NCBI RefSeq assembly: GCF_028765165.1
Contig: NZ_JARADB010000006.1
Location: 236,689-300,688 of the forward strand
DNA length: 64,000 nt
Source: Paenibacillus sp. MAHUQ-63
Lineage (GTDB): Bacteria; Bacillota; Bacilli; Paenibacillales; NBRC-103111
Direction: 5' to 3'
This document shows, piece by piece, positions 43,980-52,430 of this stretch (position 1 is the stretch's first letter; each line of letters begins with the position of its first letter). Below the pieces are notes generated by a model. The model was not told where the DNA came from. It did no database searches and was given only the letters and a program-made list of their open reading frames with translations. Both the position numbers and the translations under genes were made by a program.

Positions 43980-45929
43980 TCATCCAAGCGATCTGCGGAC
44001 GACCTTCTTGTAATGCTGGACGGATAGGAAGCCGAAGACCGAGTACAAGACGGTATAGAGCGCCATGACCAGCATCATCGGCGTCCACAGCTCCGCCCCG
44101 AACAAGAACCAGCCGGATTGAACGGCGAAGTAGCTGTGCAGCAGCCCGACGACAAGCGGAATGCCGAAGCTGAAGAGCTGCTTGCGCCGGATGCCTTTCA
44201 TCAAATCGTCCTGCGAATAGCCGAGCTTGCGCAGAATCGTATAAGTCGGCTTCTCATCGGCGCTCTCGTCCATCTGTTTGAAATACAGAATGCAGCCCGA
44301 CGTAATCAGGAACGCAAGTCCGAGGAAGCCGACGATGAACATGATGAGACCCATTCTGTTTTTTTGGGTATACGATCTTTCCAGCCTAGAGTCATATTGA
44401 TCTTTACGGTCAAAGCCCAATTCTTTGAAAATGAGATTGGCTGCTTGCAGCTCCTCTTGCTTTACAATATCGATTCCCCGATAAGTGGAGGCTTGCCTGC
44501 GAAGGGCAGGATCCAGATCCAGCTTCATCCGTTCAAAGACAGAGTCGTCCACAATCGCCACCGGCGCAGTTCCAACAGCGAAATAGGAGGAAACGAAGGA
44601 TTGCTTCTTCGAACCTATATAAGTTTGCTCGATGGTGTTCTGTTTACCGATGAACGCGACGCGGCCTGAATCTTTGAATTTCATAAATTTGATTAGCAGA
44701 TCATTGGTGCCTGCAAACAAGGTTTGCTCGGGCGTTAAATCGTATGCCGGCGTATTTTTATCGCTGATTACAGCAATTGTCATCTTGGACGGGTCGACCA
44801 GCAGCCCGTTCAGATCGGAGGCAAGGATTCCCTTGATATTGACAACCATTTGCAGCACTTCAATCGTCGTGTCTTGATGTGCGATGTGCCGGGCATCCAG
44901 TGCCGCCTTGAATTGATCGGCATCCGCCGCTTGCGTGATGGAGAAATGGGCCGGAACGTCGTTTTCCGCCATTTTCTCTGCCGAGTAATACGAAATGTAG
45001 CAAAGCGACAGCAGGCCGATGGCTAGCGCGGATACGGTCGTAATAACCGTCAACAGCAGCGCATTGGATTTCATGCGAAACATGATGGACGAAAGCGAGA
45101 GTACTTCGCGTACATGCAGATAGCCGTTCTTTCTCTTGCGGATGACGTTAAGGATCAATCGGACGGACCCTTTATAAAAGAGATAAGAGCCGATGATGAC
45201 GGATGCCAGAATAAAGATCATGGCGGAGAACAGCTCGACCATCGTTGTGAAATCGCCGCTGAACAGCTTCGAGGACACATAGTAGCCCATCAGGATCAGG
45301 GCGATGCCGATGAAGCCGATAGCGGCTTCGGCGAGCGACATGCGCTTGACCTTGATCTCCGTCGAAGAAGAAACGCGGAATAGCGAGAGAATCGTTTGCC
45401 TGCGGATGAACACATAATTGACGAGCATGATGAACACATAGATGGCGCCGAAAACGATGAACGTTTGGATCATTGCCGGCATGGAGAAGTGCAGCGTTGC
45501 AATAGCGCCAACCCCCGTAATGCGGAACAAAACCATCTGGATCAGCTTGGAGACCGAGAAGCCGATGAAGCTTCCCGCCAGCAGGGAGCCGAAGTACAGC
45601 ATGAAGTTCTCCGCGCTTAGAATGCGGAATATTTCTGTTTTCGTCATCCCGATCAATTGCAACAGGCCGATTTCTTTACTGCGCCTTTTGACGAAAATAT
45701 TGTTTGCGTACAGGTTGAAAATGGCGACGATCGCCACCAGCAGCACCGAAGCGGATCTGAGGGCGGCTGCGCCTTTGATCGAGCCTTTCGTCGGGTCCAG
45801 CGCCGGATCGTACTGCAAGGTAACGAAGGCGAAATACAGCGCCACACTGAACATTAAGGCGAACACGTAGAGATAGTAATGCTTGAGATTCGCCTTCAAA
45901 TTTTGAAGGATCAGCTGGTTAACGCTCAT
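43980..45929 (-). CDS. BceB-like ABC transporter permease (FtsX family)
   Basis: 649 residues, about ten membrane helices with a large extracellular domain of ~200 residues between the seventh and eighth, the mark of Bce-type peptide-antibiotic sensor-transporters. KHYYLYVFALMFSVALYF begins the first helix, and RSKEIGLLQLIGMTKTEIFRILSAEN is the conserved cytoplasmic coupling segment. The ATG at 45929 is chosen over GTG 45938; it overlaps the ATPase gene by 11 bases. It acts with the ATPase to free lipid II-cycle targets from bacitracin-like peptides and passes the signal to the kinase. Confidence 0.9.
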   Translation of the reverse strand: MSVNQLILQNLKANLKHYYLYVFALMFSVALYFAFVTLQYDPALDPTKGSIKGAAALRSASVLLVAIVAIFNLYANNIFVKRRSKEIGLLQLIGMTKTEIFRILSAENFMLYFGSLLAGSFIGFSVSKLIQMVLFRITGVGAIATLHFSMPAMIQTFIVFGAIYVFIMLVNYVFIRRQTILSLFRVSSSTEIKVKRMSLAEAAIGFIGIALILMGYYVSSKLFSGDFTTMVELFSAMIFILASVIIGSYLFYKGSVRLILNVIRKRKNGYLHVREVLSLSSIMFRMKSNALLLTVITTVSALAIGLLSLCYISYYSAEKMAENDVPAHFSITQAADADQFKAALDARHIAHQDTTIEVLQMVVNIKGILASDLNGLLVDPSKMTIAVISDKNTPAYDLTPEQTLFAGTNDLLIKFMKFKDSGRVAFIGKQNTIEQTYIGSKKQSFVSSYFAVGTAPVAIVDDSVFERMKLDLDPALRRQASTYRGIDIVKQEELQAANLIFKELGFDRKDQYDSRLERSYTQKNRMGLIMFIVGFLGLAFLITSGCILYFKQMDESADEKPTYTILRKLGYSQDDLMKGIRRKQLFSFGIPLVVGLLHSYFAVQSGWFLFGAELWTPMMLVMALYTVLYSVFGFLSVQHYKKVVRRSLG

Positions 45930-46680
45930 TCTGCACACCGCCTAGAACCGCCTGAGTTTTCATGATGTCCTGGAAGAACGTATGTCTGGACTCCTGGCCT
46001 TTGTAGAGCTGCGTATAGATTTGCCCGTCCTTGATGAAAATGACCCGGCTGCCGTAGCTGGCTGCGACGGAATCGTGGGTGACCATGACGATGGTCGCCT
46101 TCCGCTGCTGATTCATCTCGCTCAGCTTATGCAGCAGATCGGAGGCGGACTTGGAGTCGAGCGCCCCGGTCGGTTCGTCGGCGAAGATGATGCCGGGCTC
46201 ATGGACGAAAGCCCGGGCTGCGGAGGTCCGCTGCTTCTGGCCCCCGGATATTTCGTTCGGATATTTGTCCTTGATGTCGTAGATGCCGAGCTCGCTCGCC
46301 ACCGCTTGGAACTTGCTCTCGGCTTCCGGCCGCGAGGTTCGGGTAATGGACAGCGGGAGCAGGATGTTTTCTTTCACCGTTAACGTATCGAGCAGATTGT
46401 AATCTTGGAAAATAAAGCCCAAATGCCGCTTGCGAAACTCGGCCAATTGCTTCTCTTTCAAGGCTGTGATTTCCATGCCCTCGATTTGAATCGAGCCTTG
46501 GCTGACCTTGTCAATGGAGGAAAGCACGTTGAGCAGGGTGGTCTTGCCAGAGCCGGATGCGCCCATGATGCTGACGAACTCCCCCTTCGCAATGGAAAGA
46601 TCGAGACCTTTCAGCACCTCTTGTTTGTTGAATTTGTTGCCGTAGCTTTTATGGATTTTGGCTGCTTCCAAAATTGTCAT
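45919..46680 (-). CDS. BceA-like ABC transporter ATPase
   Basis: 253 residues. Walker A GASGSGKTTLL, signature ISGGQKQRTSAARA, Walker B IIFADEPTGALD and the H-loop VTHDSVAA are all present. It belongs to the LolD/BceA-type nucleotide-binding subunits paired with FtsX-type permeases. AAAGGAG precedes the ATG. A TATAAT-type -10 lies at about 46710-46715 (minus strand), and a BceR-like operator palindrome lies upstream at 46763-46788. Confidence 0.92.
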   Translation of the reverse strand: MTILEAAKIHKSYGNKFNKQEVLKGLDLSIAKGEFVSIMGASGSGKTTLLNVLSSIDKVSQGSIQIEGMEITALKEKQLAEFRKRHLGFIFQDYNLLDTLTVKENILLPLSITRTSRPEAESKFQAVASELGIYDIKDKYPNEISGGQKQRTSAARAFVHEPGIIFADEPTGALDSKSASDLLHKLSEMNQQRKATIVMVTHDSVAASYGSRVIFIKDGQIYTQLYKGQESRHTFFQDIMKTQAVLGGVQNER

Positions 46681-46762
46681 GCGTTCTCACTCCTTTATTC
46701 GATAGCTCTATTATAAAAAGCTCCGCTCCGCTTTTCCCTCGATCGGGCGAACAAAGAAGAAA

Positions 46763-46788
46763 GGCATGTGACAATGTTGTCACATGCC
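46763..46788 (-). promoter_or_regulatory. Palindrome acting as BceR-type operator and as terminator of the kinase gene
   Basis: GGCATGTGACA-(4)-TGTCACATGCC is a perfect 11-bp inverted repeat. It contains TGACA-N4-TGTCA, matching the Bce-type response-regulator motif TNACA-N4-TGTNA, upstream of the bceAB-like promoter. On the minus strand the stem overlaps the kinase stop codon (46780-46782) and is followed by TTTCTTCTTT, so it can also end the regulator-kinase transcript. Confidence 0.65.
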
Positions 46789-47790
46789 CGTGATGCGCAC
46801 GGCCTCATTCGGCAGGGGAAAGGTAAGGGTGAAGGTGGCGCCGCCGCCCGGCCGGGATTCCGCAGCCAATTGAATGAGCAGGCTATCTGCGGCCTTCTTC
46901 GCCAAATAGAGGCCCATCCCTGTAGCGGCGCTGTCCTGATGCCAGGCGGTGGAGGTGAAGCCTCTGTCGAAGATGCGCGGCAGATCCCGCGTGTCGATGC
47001 CCCGGCCGTGATCGACCACTTCCAGCACGGTCCGCTCTCCGGAGCGGCGGCTGCGGATGATGATATCGGCGGCATGCGGGCCGCTGTACTTCACGGCGTT
47101 CGTCACCAGCTGCCGGAGGATGAAGGCGAGCCACTTGGCGTCGCTCAGCACTTCCGCCACTTCGAAGTCGGCATCGAAGCCGATGCCTTTTTGAATACAC
47201 CACGTCTTCAGCGTCTTAATCTCCGCATACGTCAAGGATGCCAAATCAACCTGTTCAATATACAGGTCGGTCTCCATGAAAGGCAGCCGCTTCTGATGAA
47301 GCTGCCGGTCCAGAAGCAGATGAATCCGCAGCCATTCGTAGGTAAGCGATGACTTCATCGTCTCGTCCTGCAGCCGGTCGATCATGAGGCGCATCGCGGT
47401 GAGCGGCGTTTTCACTTCATGAATCCACGCCAGCAGATCGTCCTTCTCCTGCTCCAGTGCAACCTGATGCGTGGAGGCGGACTGACGAAGCTCATTAGCG
47501 AGATTCGTCATACTCGTTTCCACGATCTCCTCGAAGGGACTGTCCGCGCCCTCGATGGTGGAGAGGTCCAGGTTGTTATCCCGTTCTTCGAGCTGCTTAT
47601 AGAAGCGGGTTTCTTTGTGATAGCGCATAACTACAAAAACAAGAAATAAAGTGGTGGACAGAAAAACGATATAGAGAACCGGCGTGAAGGGGATGGCCCG
47701 GTCGAGCAAGGCGACCAGCAGCAAAAGCGCCTGCACGCACAGAACGAAGAGGAGCCAGCTCCTTCTCTCAAGGAGATAGCGTCTAATCAT
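46780..47790 (-). CDS. BceS-like intramembrane-sensing histidine kinase
   Basis: 336 residues. Two N-terminal helices (about 12-30 and 37-55) with a short outside loop and no sensor domain, so the partner transporter is the sensor. The phospho-acceptor His lies in WIHEVKTPLTAM. The ATPase domain shows LRQLVTNAVKYS (N box), DHGRGI and GMGLYLAKKAA. It overlaps the regulator gene by 8 bases (translational coupling). The gene ends in the palindrome that also forms the operator of the transporter genes. Confidence 0.92.
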   Translation of the reverse strand: MIRRYLLERRSWLLFVLCVQALLLLVALLDRAIPFTPVLYIVFLSTTLFLVFVVMRYHKETRFYKQLEERDNNLDLSTIEGADSPFEEIVETSMTNLANELRQSASTHQVALEQEKDDLLAWIHEVKTPLTAMRLMIDRLQDETMKSSLTYEWLRIHLLLDRQLHQKRLPFMETDLYIEQVDLASLTYAEIKTLKTWCIQKGIGFDADFEVAEVLSDAKWLAFILRQLVTNAVKYSGPHAADIIIRSRRSGERTVLEVVDHGRGIDTRDLPRIFDRGFTSTAWHQDSAATGMGLYLAKKAADSLLIQLAAESRPGGGATFTLTFPLPNEAVRITGM

Positions 47791-48478
47791 GATAATGCGC
47801 CTCTTCTGCGGCCATATATCCTTGTCCGACCTTCGTTTCGATGAAGCGGCCCAGTCCGAGCTCGTCCAGTCTTTTGCGCAGCCGATTCACATTGACCGTT
47901 AACGTGTTGTCGCTGACGAACCTTTCGTCATCCCACAGACTGTTGATGATGACTTCCCGGCTCACGATCGTATTCTTGCGTTCGATGAGCAGCTTCAGAA
48001 TGAACATTTCATTCTTCGTCAAATCGATTGTGCCGGCTTCGTGCGTCACCGTATTTTTCTCGTAATCAATCGTTGCTCCGCACCACGTTTTCAGCTTGAG
48101 AGGCTCCGTGCTGTAGTTATAGACGCGGCGGAGTATCGCCTGGATTTTGGCAATAAGGACCTCGAAGTGAAACGGCTTCTGAATGAAGTCATCCGCGCCC
48201 AACTGCATCGACATGACCATGTCGGTCGGATGATCGCGCGAGGACAGGAAGACAATAGGCACATTGGAGTGAGCCCGAATCATGCGGCACCAATGGAAGC
48301 CGTCGAATTTGGGCAATTGAATGTCAATAATGACAAGATCCGGTTTGAGCGCCGCGAATGTTTCGATTACCCGCCCGAAGTCCGTGATGCCATGGACATC
48401 ATAAGACCACTGCGAGAGACGGTCCTTGACCTCGGCGAAGAGTGTCGCGTCGTCTTCGATCAATAGTAACTTGAACAT
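47783..48478 (-). CDS. BceR-like response regulator (OmpR family)
   Basis: 231 residues. Receiver domain with IEDD (acidic pocket), phospho-acceptor Asp in LVIIDIQLP, and Lys in IQKPFHFE, then an OmpR-type winged helix (SDNTLTVNVNRLRKRLDELG, ETKVGQGYM). Start ATG 48478 is preferred; GTG 48487 would lie within the AGGTGA ribosome site. Its probable target is the palindrome before the ABC transporter genes. The regulator-kinase pair precedes the transporter in the same direction. Confidence 0.92.
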   Translation of the reverse strand: MFKLLLIEDDATLFAEVKDRLSQWSYDVHGITDFGRVIETFAALKPDLVIIDIQLPKFDGFHWCRMIRAHSNVPIVFLSSRDHPTDMVMSMQLGADDFIQKPFHFEVLIAKIQAILRRVYNYSTEPLKLKTWCGATIDYEKNTVTHEAGTIDLTKNEMFILKLLIERKNTIVSREVIINSLWDDERFVSDNTLTVNVNRLRKRLDELGLGRFIETKVGQGYMAAEEAHYHD

Positions 48479-48568
48479 CTGGTTCACCTGCTTAAATCAA
48501 ATATATCTAACACCCATTGTAATGGATTCGAGCGGCATGTGCGAATGACCGGTTTCGGCCCTGCATGG

Positions 48569-48613
48569 AAAAGAGCCTCAAACCCGCCGGCAGGCGGGCG
48601 TTGAGGCTCTTCC
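48569..48613 (-). terminator. Intrinsic terminator of the SLH gene
   Basis: AAGAGCCTCAA / TTGAGGCTCTT outer stem with CCCGCC-GGCA-GGCGGG inside; on the minus strand TTTT follows. Confidence 0.85.
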
Positions 48614-49966
48614 TTATGATTGCGCAGGTACTTCAGGTGTTGCTGGTACTGCAGGTACCGCAGGTGGTGTTGCAGGTACTGGAGGCACTGCAGGCACTGC
48701 AGGTTCTGCGGGTTCCGCAGGCAGTGCGGGGATAGTAAGCGGCTTCGCTTTCTTCGCATCCTCTGGCAGAATAATATCCACCGGTTGGTTTACATCCTTG
48801 TAAGTCATGGACATACTCATATCCATATGGTCGATCGGCACATTCGGATCTTCGCCATACTGGATGTGGTACTCGCCATTCATGCCGGCCGGCAGCTTCG
48901 TCTGCTCGTCTATCGTCAGGACGGCGGACAGAGAAACGCTCATTCCCGAGATCGCCGGGGAGTTCAGAACGTCCTTGAACGCATCTTGGCCGCTGCCAAG
49001 TCCGCTCAACATGTTGACGATATCGGCGGTGTTGGTCACCTTGCCGCGAACGGATAGCTTACGGAGCTTCTTCCCGTCACTCTCCGTTGTCCCGAGATCC
49101 TTATAGAAGAAATACGGTGTGACCAACGTTTTGTTAAGATCCAGACTTTTCTCCTGCAGCTCTATCAGCTGTTCGAAGGTGAAAGGAACTTGTTTGGACA
49201 TATCGTACCACTCTAGGCCGTCTCCGGTGCTATTAGGCATACTCATGAAGATGCCTTGCTTGACCATGTACTGTTCTACGGTAATCGATCTTTCCTTCAT
49301 GTCGGAGCCCGGTGCCTTCGTCGTAATCGATTGATGGATGCCTTGAGCCTTGTTGAAGGCGACGTCGGAGCTAAGGCTTGATTGCAGACTGTTACCTGGA
49401 AATCCGGCGCTTGGCGCGAAGGCAATCTGCATATTCATGTCCATCTTGGCGCGGAATGTATTCAGCAGCTGCGGGGAGGCCGGATCCGGCGTCAACCAAG
49501 CGGTCACGGACGAATCGTTAGCTAACGCTTTCTTGATGGCATCAGCGGCAGTTAGGCGTGGAATGCCGGAGCTGTGGCTGCTGAAATTGATACCGAAATC
49601 GCTCTGCAGCGCTTTGGCGGCCTGGCTGTCACTAGCACCGAGGAAGCGTCCGAGAATGAGCGCCGCTTCGGCAGGGGTGACGGTTTGGTCCAGGCGGAAA
49701 GTGCCGTCGGAGTAGCCTTCGATAATTTGGCGTTCGCGCATGACGCGTACGGTATCGGCATAAGGAGAGTCCGCACCGACATCCGCAGGCAGCTCGGTCA
49801 GCGCATTCGTCGGCACCAGCTTCAATTCATCGGCGATTTGTTGAATGAATTGTCCTCGCGTAATTAACTCGCTGTCATTCGGCGTTGCGGCAGAGACGGA
49901 AAGCGCTGGAACAGCAAGGGTTAATCCTAGAATGGAGATTAGCGTTTTGCGTTGGATAGGTATCAT
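48614..49966 (-). CDS. S-layer-homology (SLH) surface protein with DUF6612-like region
   Basis: 450 residues. Sec signal peptide (about 1-26, cut near VSA-A), then SLH repeats (about 30-130: LITRGQFIQQIADEL, YADTVRVMRERQIIEGYSDGTFRLDQTVTPAEAALILGRF). A ~230-residue middle domain follows, similar in character to outer lipoprotein DUF6612-type domains. The last ~40 residues are a Pro/Ala/Val repeat (PAVPAVP type), encoded by a 9-base DNA repeat. It would be held on the wall by the SLH region. Function beyond attachment is unknown. AAAGGAG site present. Confidence 0.85.
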   Translation of the reverse strand: MIPIQRKTLISILGLTLAVPALSVSAATPNDSELITRGQFIQQIADELKLVPTNALTELPADVGADSPYADTVRVMRERQIIEGYSDGTFRLDQTVTPAEAALILGRFLGASDSQAAKALQSDFGINFSSHSSGIPRLTAADAIKKALANDSSVTAWLTPDPASPQLLNTFRAKMDMNMQIAFAPSAGFPGNSLQSSLSSDVAFNKAQGIHQSITTKAPGSDMKERSITVEQYMVKQGIFMSMPNSTGDGLEWYDMSKQVPFTFEQLIELQEKSLDLNKTLVTPYFFYKDLGTTESDGKKLRKLSVRGKVTNTADIVNMLSGLGSGQDAFKDVLNSPAISGMSVSLSAVLTIDEQTKLPAGMNGEYHIQYGEDPNVPIDHMDMSMSMTYKDVNQPVDIILPEDAKKAKPLTIPALPAEPAEPAVPAVPPVPATPPAVPAVPATPEVPAQS

Positions 49967-50120
49967 GACGGTTCTTCACTCCTTTGAAATTATAGGACTC
50001 TATTAAAATTACCATATTTTATCATTAGATTGCTAGTTTTGGTCATTGTGGTTTGATGTACTGCGCGAAATCCCTCATAATAGGGAGAATAGAAGCTTGG
50101 ATAGAGGAGAGTTCATTCGT

Positions 50121-50603
50121 ATGACGAAGAAAAAAGAACCGGAAACGGTCAGGCGGCTTGCCCCCGATTTCACATTGCCCGCATCGAACGGCAGCGCCGT
50201 ATCGCTCCGTGATTATAGAGGGAAGAAGGTCGTCATCTACTTCTACCCGCAAGACAACACACCGACTTGCACCCAGCAGTCCTGCGACTTCCGGGACTAT
50301 AACGGCAAGTTCGCCGAACTCGGCGTCGAAGTGATCGGCATTAGCCCCGATGAGTTGAACAAGCATCATCAATTCATCGCGAAATATGAGCTGCCGTTCC
50401 TGCTGCTCTCCGACTCCGACCATCAGGTCGCGGAGAAGTATGGCGTGTGGGCGCTTAAGAAGCTCTACGGCCGTGAGTATATGGGCATCGTGCGTTCCAC
50501 CTTCCTGATCGATGAGGAAGGATACATCGTGAAGGAATGGAGCAAGGTGCGGATTAAGAACCACGTCCAATCGGTGGTGGATGCGGCAGCAGCAATGCCG
50601 TGA
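50121..50603 (+). CDS. bcp: Peroxiredoxin (BCP/PrxQ type)
   Basis: 160 residues, thiol peroxidase reducing hydroperoxides in the cytoplasm with electrons from thioredoxin. The peroxidatic Cys50 in NTPTCT and a resolving Cys55 five residues later identify the atypical 2-Cys BCP group. Other fold motifs are APDFTLP, GVEVIGISPD and STFLIDEEG. ATG 50121 follows AGAGGAGA. The long 5' open reading extends upstream without a site. Confidence 0.93.
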   Translation: MTKKKEPETVRRLAPDFTLPASNGSAVSLRDYRGKKVVIYFYPQDNTPTCTQQSCDFRDYNGKFAELGVEVIGISPDELNKHHQFIAKYELPFLLLSDSDHQVAEKYGVWALKKLYGREYMGIVRSTFLIDEEGYIVKEWSKVRIKNHVQSVVDAAAAMP

Positions 50604-50799
50604 CGGAAGCGGGCTGCGTTCCGAGCCGCATGAAGCCGTTCAACCAAAGAGCAAATTTGCTTTGGCCGAACGGCCGGCGGGCTTATGCCTGGGGAATTGG
50701 CATCCATCCTCTGCCTCGCTAGCGCGTCAAATAAAGTTGATTTGAGCATGCAATGGACACAAGAGCCGTTAATTGCTCATTTTGTGCTGATTTCGTCAA

Positions 50800-50818
50800 T
50801 AGGTTTGCATAAAACCTA
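50800..50818. repeat. 19-base palindrome flanking the repeat array, left copy
   Basis: TAGGTTTGCATAAAACCTA; the right copy at 52196-52214 differs at one base. Confidence 0.7.
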
Positions 50819-50887
50819 ACATTCGTTAAATATAGGTGTCTCGTATCCCGGTACGAAAATCTCCAAAGTCTAACCGGCTTAGACATG

Positions 50888-52194
50888 CTTCGATTGGGAA
50901 GCTTGGCGGCGCGGCGCGGGAGCGGAACGGAAATGCAGGCCCTTATTTCAGTATAACGAGGGCCAATAGCCGCCGAAGCGGAAATAAGATGCGTTATTAT
51001 GCTGATTGAGCTGCAAAACGACCAAATTCAGCAAGGATAACGCATTGTATTTCCCCTTTACCTTCCAGAACCGCTAATTCAGCCGTATTAACGAACTGTA
51101 TTTCCGCTGGCGTGAGAGTCCTTTGGCCATAGTTTTCCAAGGCGGAAACACGTGCGGTTATTAGGCAATAAGGAGTAGCGAGGTCATTCTGGCGCGGCAG
51201 CTTGTTAGGTGGATGTGGCGACATTGAAGGAACGGGCTCTCAAGGGTGCGAGGAGGGAGTTCTTGCCGTGTTGGCAGGTAGCTTCGATTGGGAAGCTTGG
51301 CGGCGCGGCGCGGGAGCGGAACGGAAATACAGGCCCTTATTTCAGTATAACGAGGGCCAATAGCCGCCGAAGCGGAAATAAGATGCGTTATTATGCTGAA
51401 TGAGCTGCGAAACAGTCAAATTCAGCAAGGATAACGCATTGTATTTCCGCTTTACCTTCCAGAACCGCTAATTCAGCCGTATTAACGAACTGTATTTCCG
51501 CTGGCGTGAGAGTCCTTTGGCCATAGTTTTCCGAGGCGGGAACACGTGCGGTTATTAGGCAATAAGGAGTAGCGAGGTCATTCTGGCGCGGTAGCTTGTT
51601 AGGTGGATGTGGCGACATTGAAGGAACAGGCTCTCAAGGGTGCGAGGAGGGAGTTCTTACCGTGTTGGCAGGTAGATTCGGGTGGGAAGCTTGGCGGCGC
51701 GGGAGCGGAACGGAAATACAGGCCCTTATTTCAGTATAACGAGGGCCAATAGCCGCCGAAGCGGAAATAAGATGCGTTATTATGCTGAATGAGCTGCGAA
51801 ACAGTCAAATTCAGCAAGGATAACGCATTGTATTTCCGCTTTACCTTCCAGAACCGCTAATTCAGCCGTATTAGCGAACTGTATTTCCGCTGGCGTGAGA
51901 GTCCTTTGGCCATAGTTTTCCAAGGCGGGAACACGTGCGGTTATTAGGCAATAAGGAGTAGCGAGGTCATTCTGGCGCGGCAGCTTGTTAGGTGGATGTG
52001 GCGACATTGAAGGAACAGGCATCAAGGGTGTGAGGATGGAGTTCGTACCGTGTTGGCAGGTAGATTCGATTGGGAAGCTTGGCGGCGCGGGAGCGGAACG
52101 GAAATACAGGCCCTTATTTCAGTATAACGAGGGCCAATGGCTGCCGAAGCGGAAATAAGATGCGTTATTATGCTGATTGAGCTGCGAAACACCA
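50888..52194. repeat. Tandem array of ~394-bp non-coding repeats (3 full copies and 1 partial)
   Basis: Copies start near 50888, 51282, 51676 and 52064; the last stops after ~130 bases. Units contain a GGCCCTTATTTCAG...AGGGCC hairpin, a GCGGAAATAAGATGCGTTAT segment and other short inverted stretches. Minus-strand 75-codon frames recur in each unit but have no ribosome site, and their sequence follows DNA conservation. I see no gene between 50604 and 52386. After the array, 52262-52370 has CCGTTA-type segments related to family A repeats. Confidence 0.9.
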
Positions 52195-52195
52195 G

Positions 52196-52214
52196 TAGGT
52201 TTGCATAGAACCTA
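52196..52214. repeat. 19-base palindrome flanking the repeat array, right copy
   Basis: TAGGTTTGCATAGAACCTA, immediately after the partial fourth unit. Confidence 0.7.
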
Positions 52215-52386
52215 AGGGGTGCTTCGAGGGGAGCGAGGCGCATTACCGGATACTTCTAGCGGTTTGCTTTCCGGTATTGCCCAATTATCTGTGACCGTTA
52301 GAACCGCTTAGCAGCGCAACTAACACTTTTAACGGCTGCTGTGTCCGTTAAGACTTAGGCGGGCTCACCACGTGCCGCATGACCAA

Positions 52387-52426
52387 GAAAAAAGCTATCC
52401 CCCCAATCCGGGTGGATAGCTTTTTG
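52387..52426 (-). terminator. Intrinsic terminator of the chemoreceptor gene
   Basis: AAAAAGCTATCC / GGATAGCTTTTT stem; T-run follows on the minus strand. Confidence 0.88.
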
Positions 52427-52430
52427 CACA

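Noticed and set aside
50997..52025. Three recurring 75-81-codon minus-strand frames
   Set aside because: They lie in the 394-bp repeats, have no ribosome site, and their similarity is only that of the DNA repeat.
50888..52194. CRISPR array
   Set aside because: Units are ~394 bp and near-identical throughout, without short direct repeats separated by unique spacers; no cas genes nearby.
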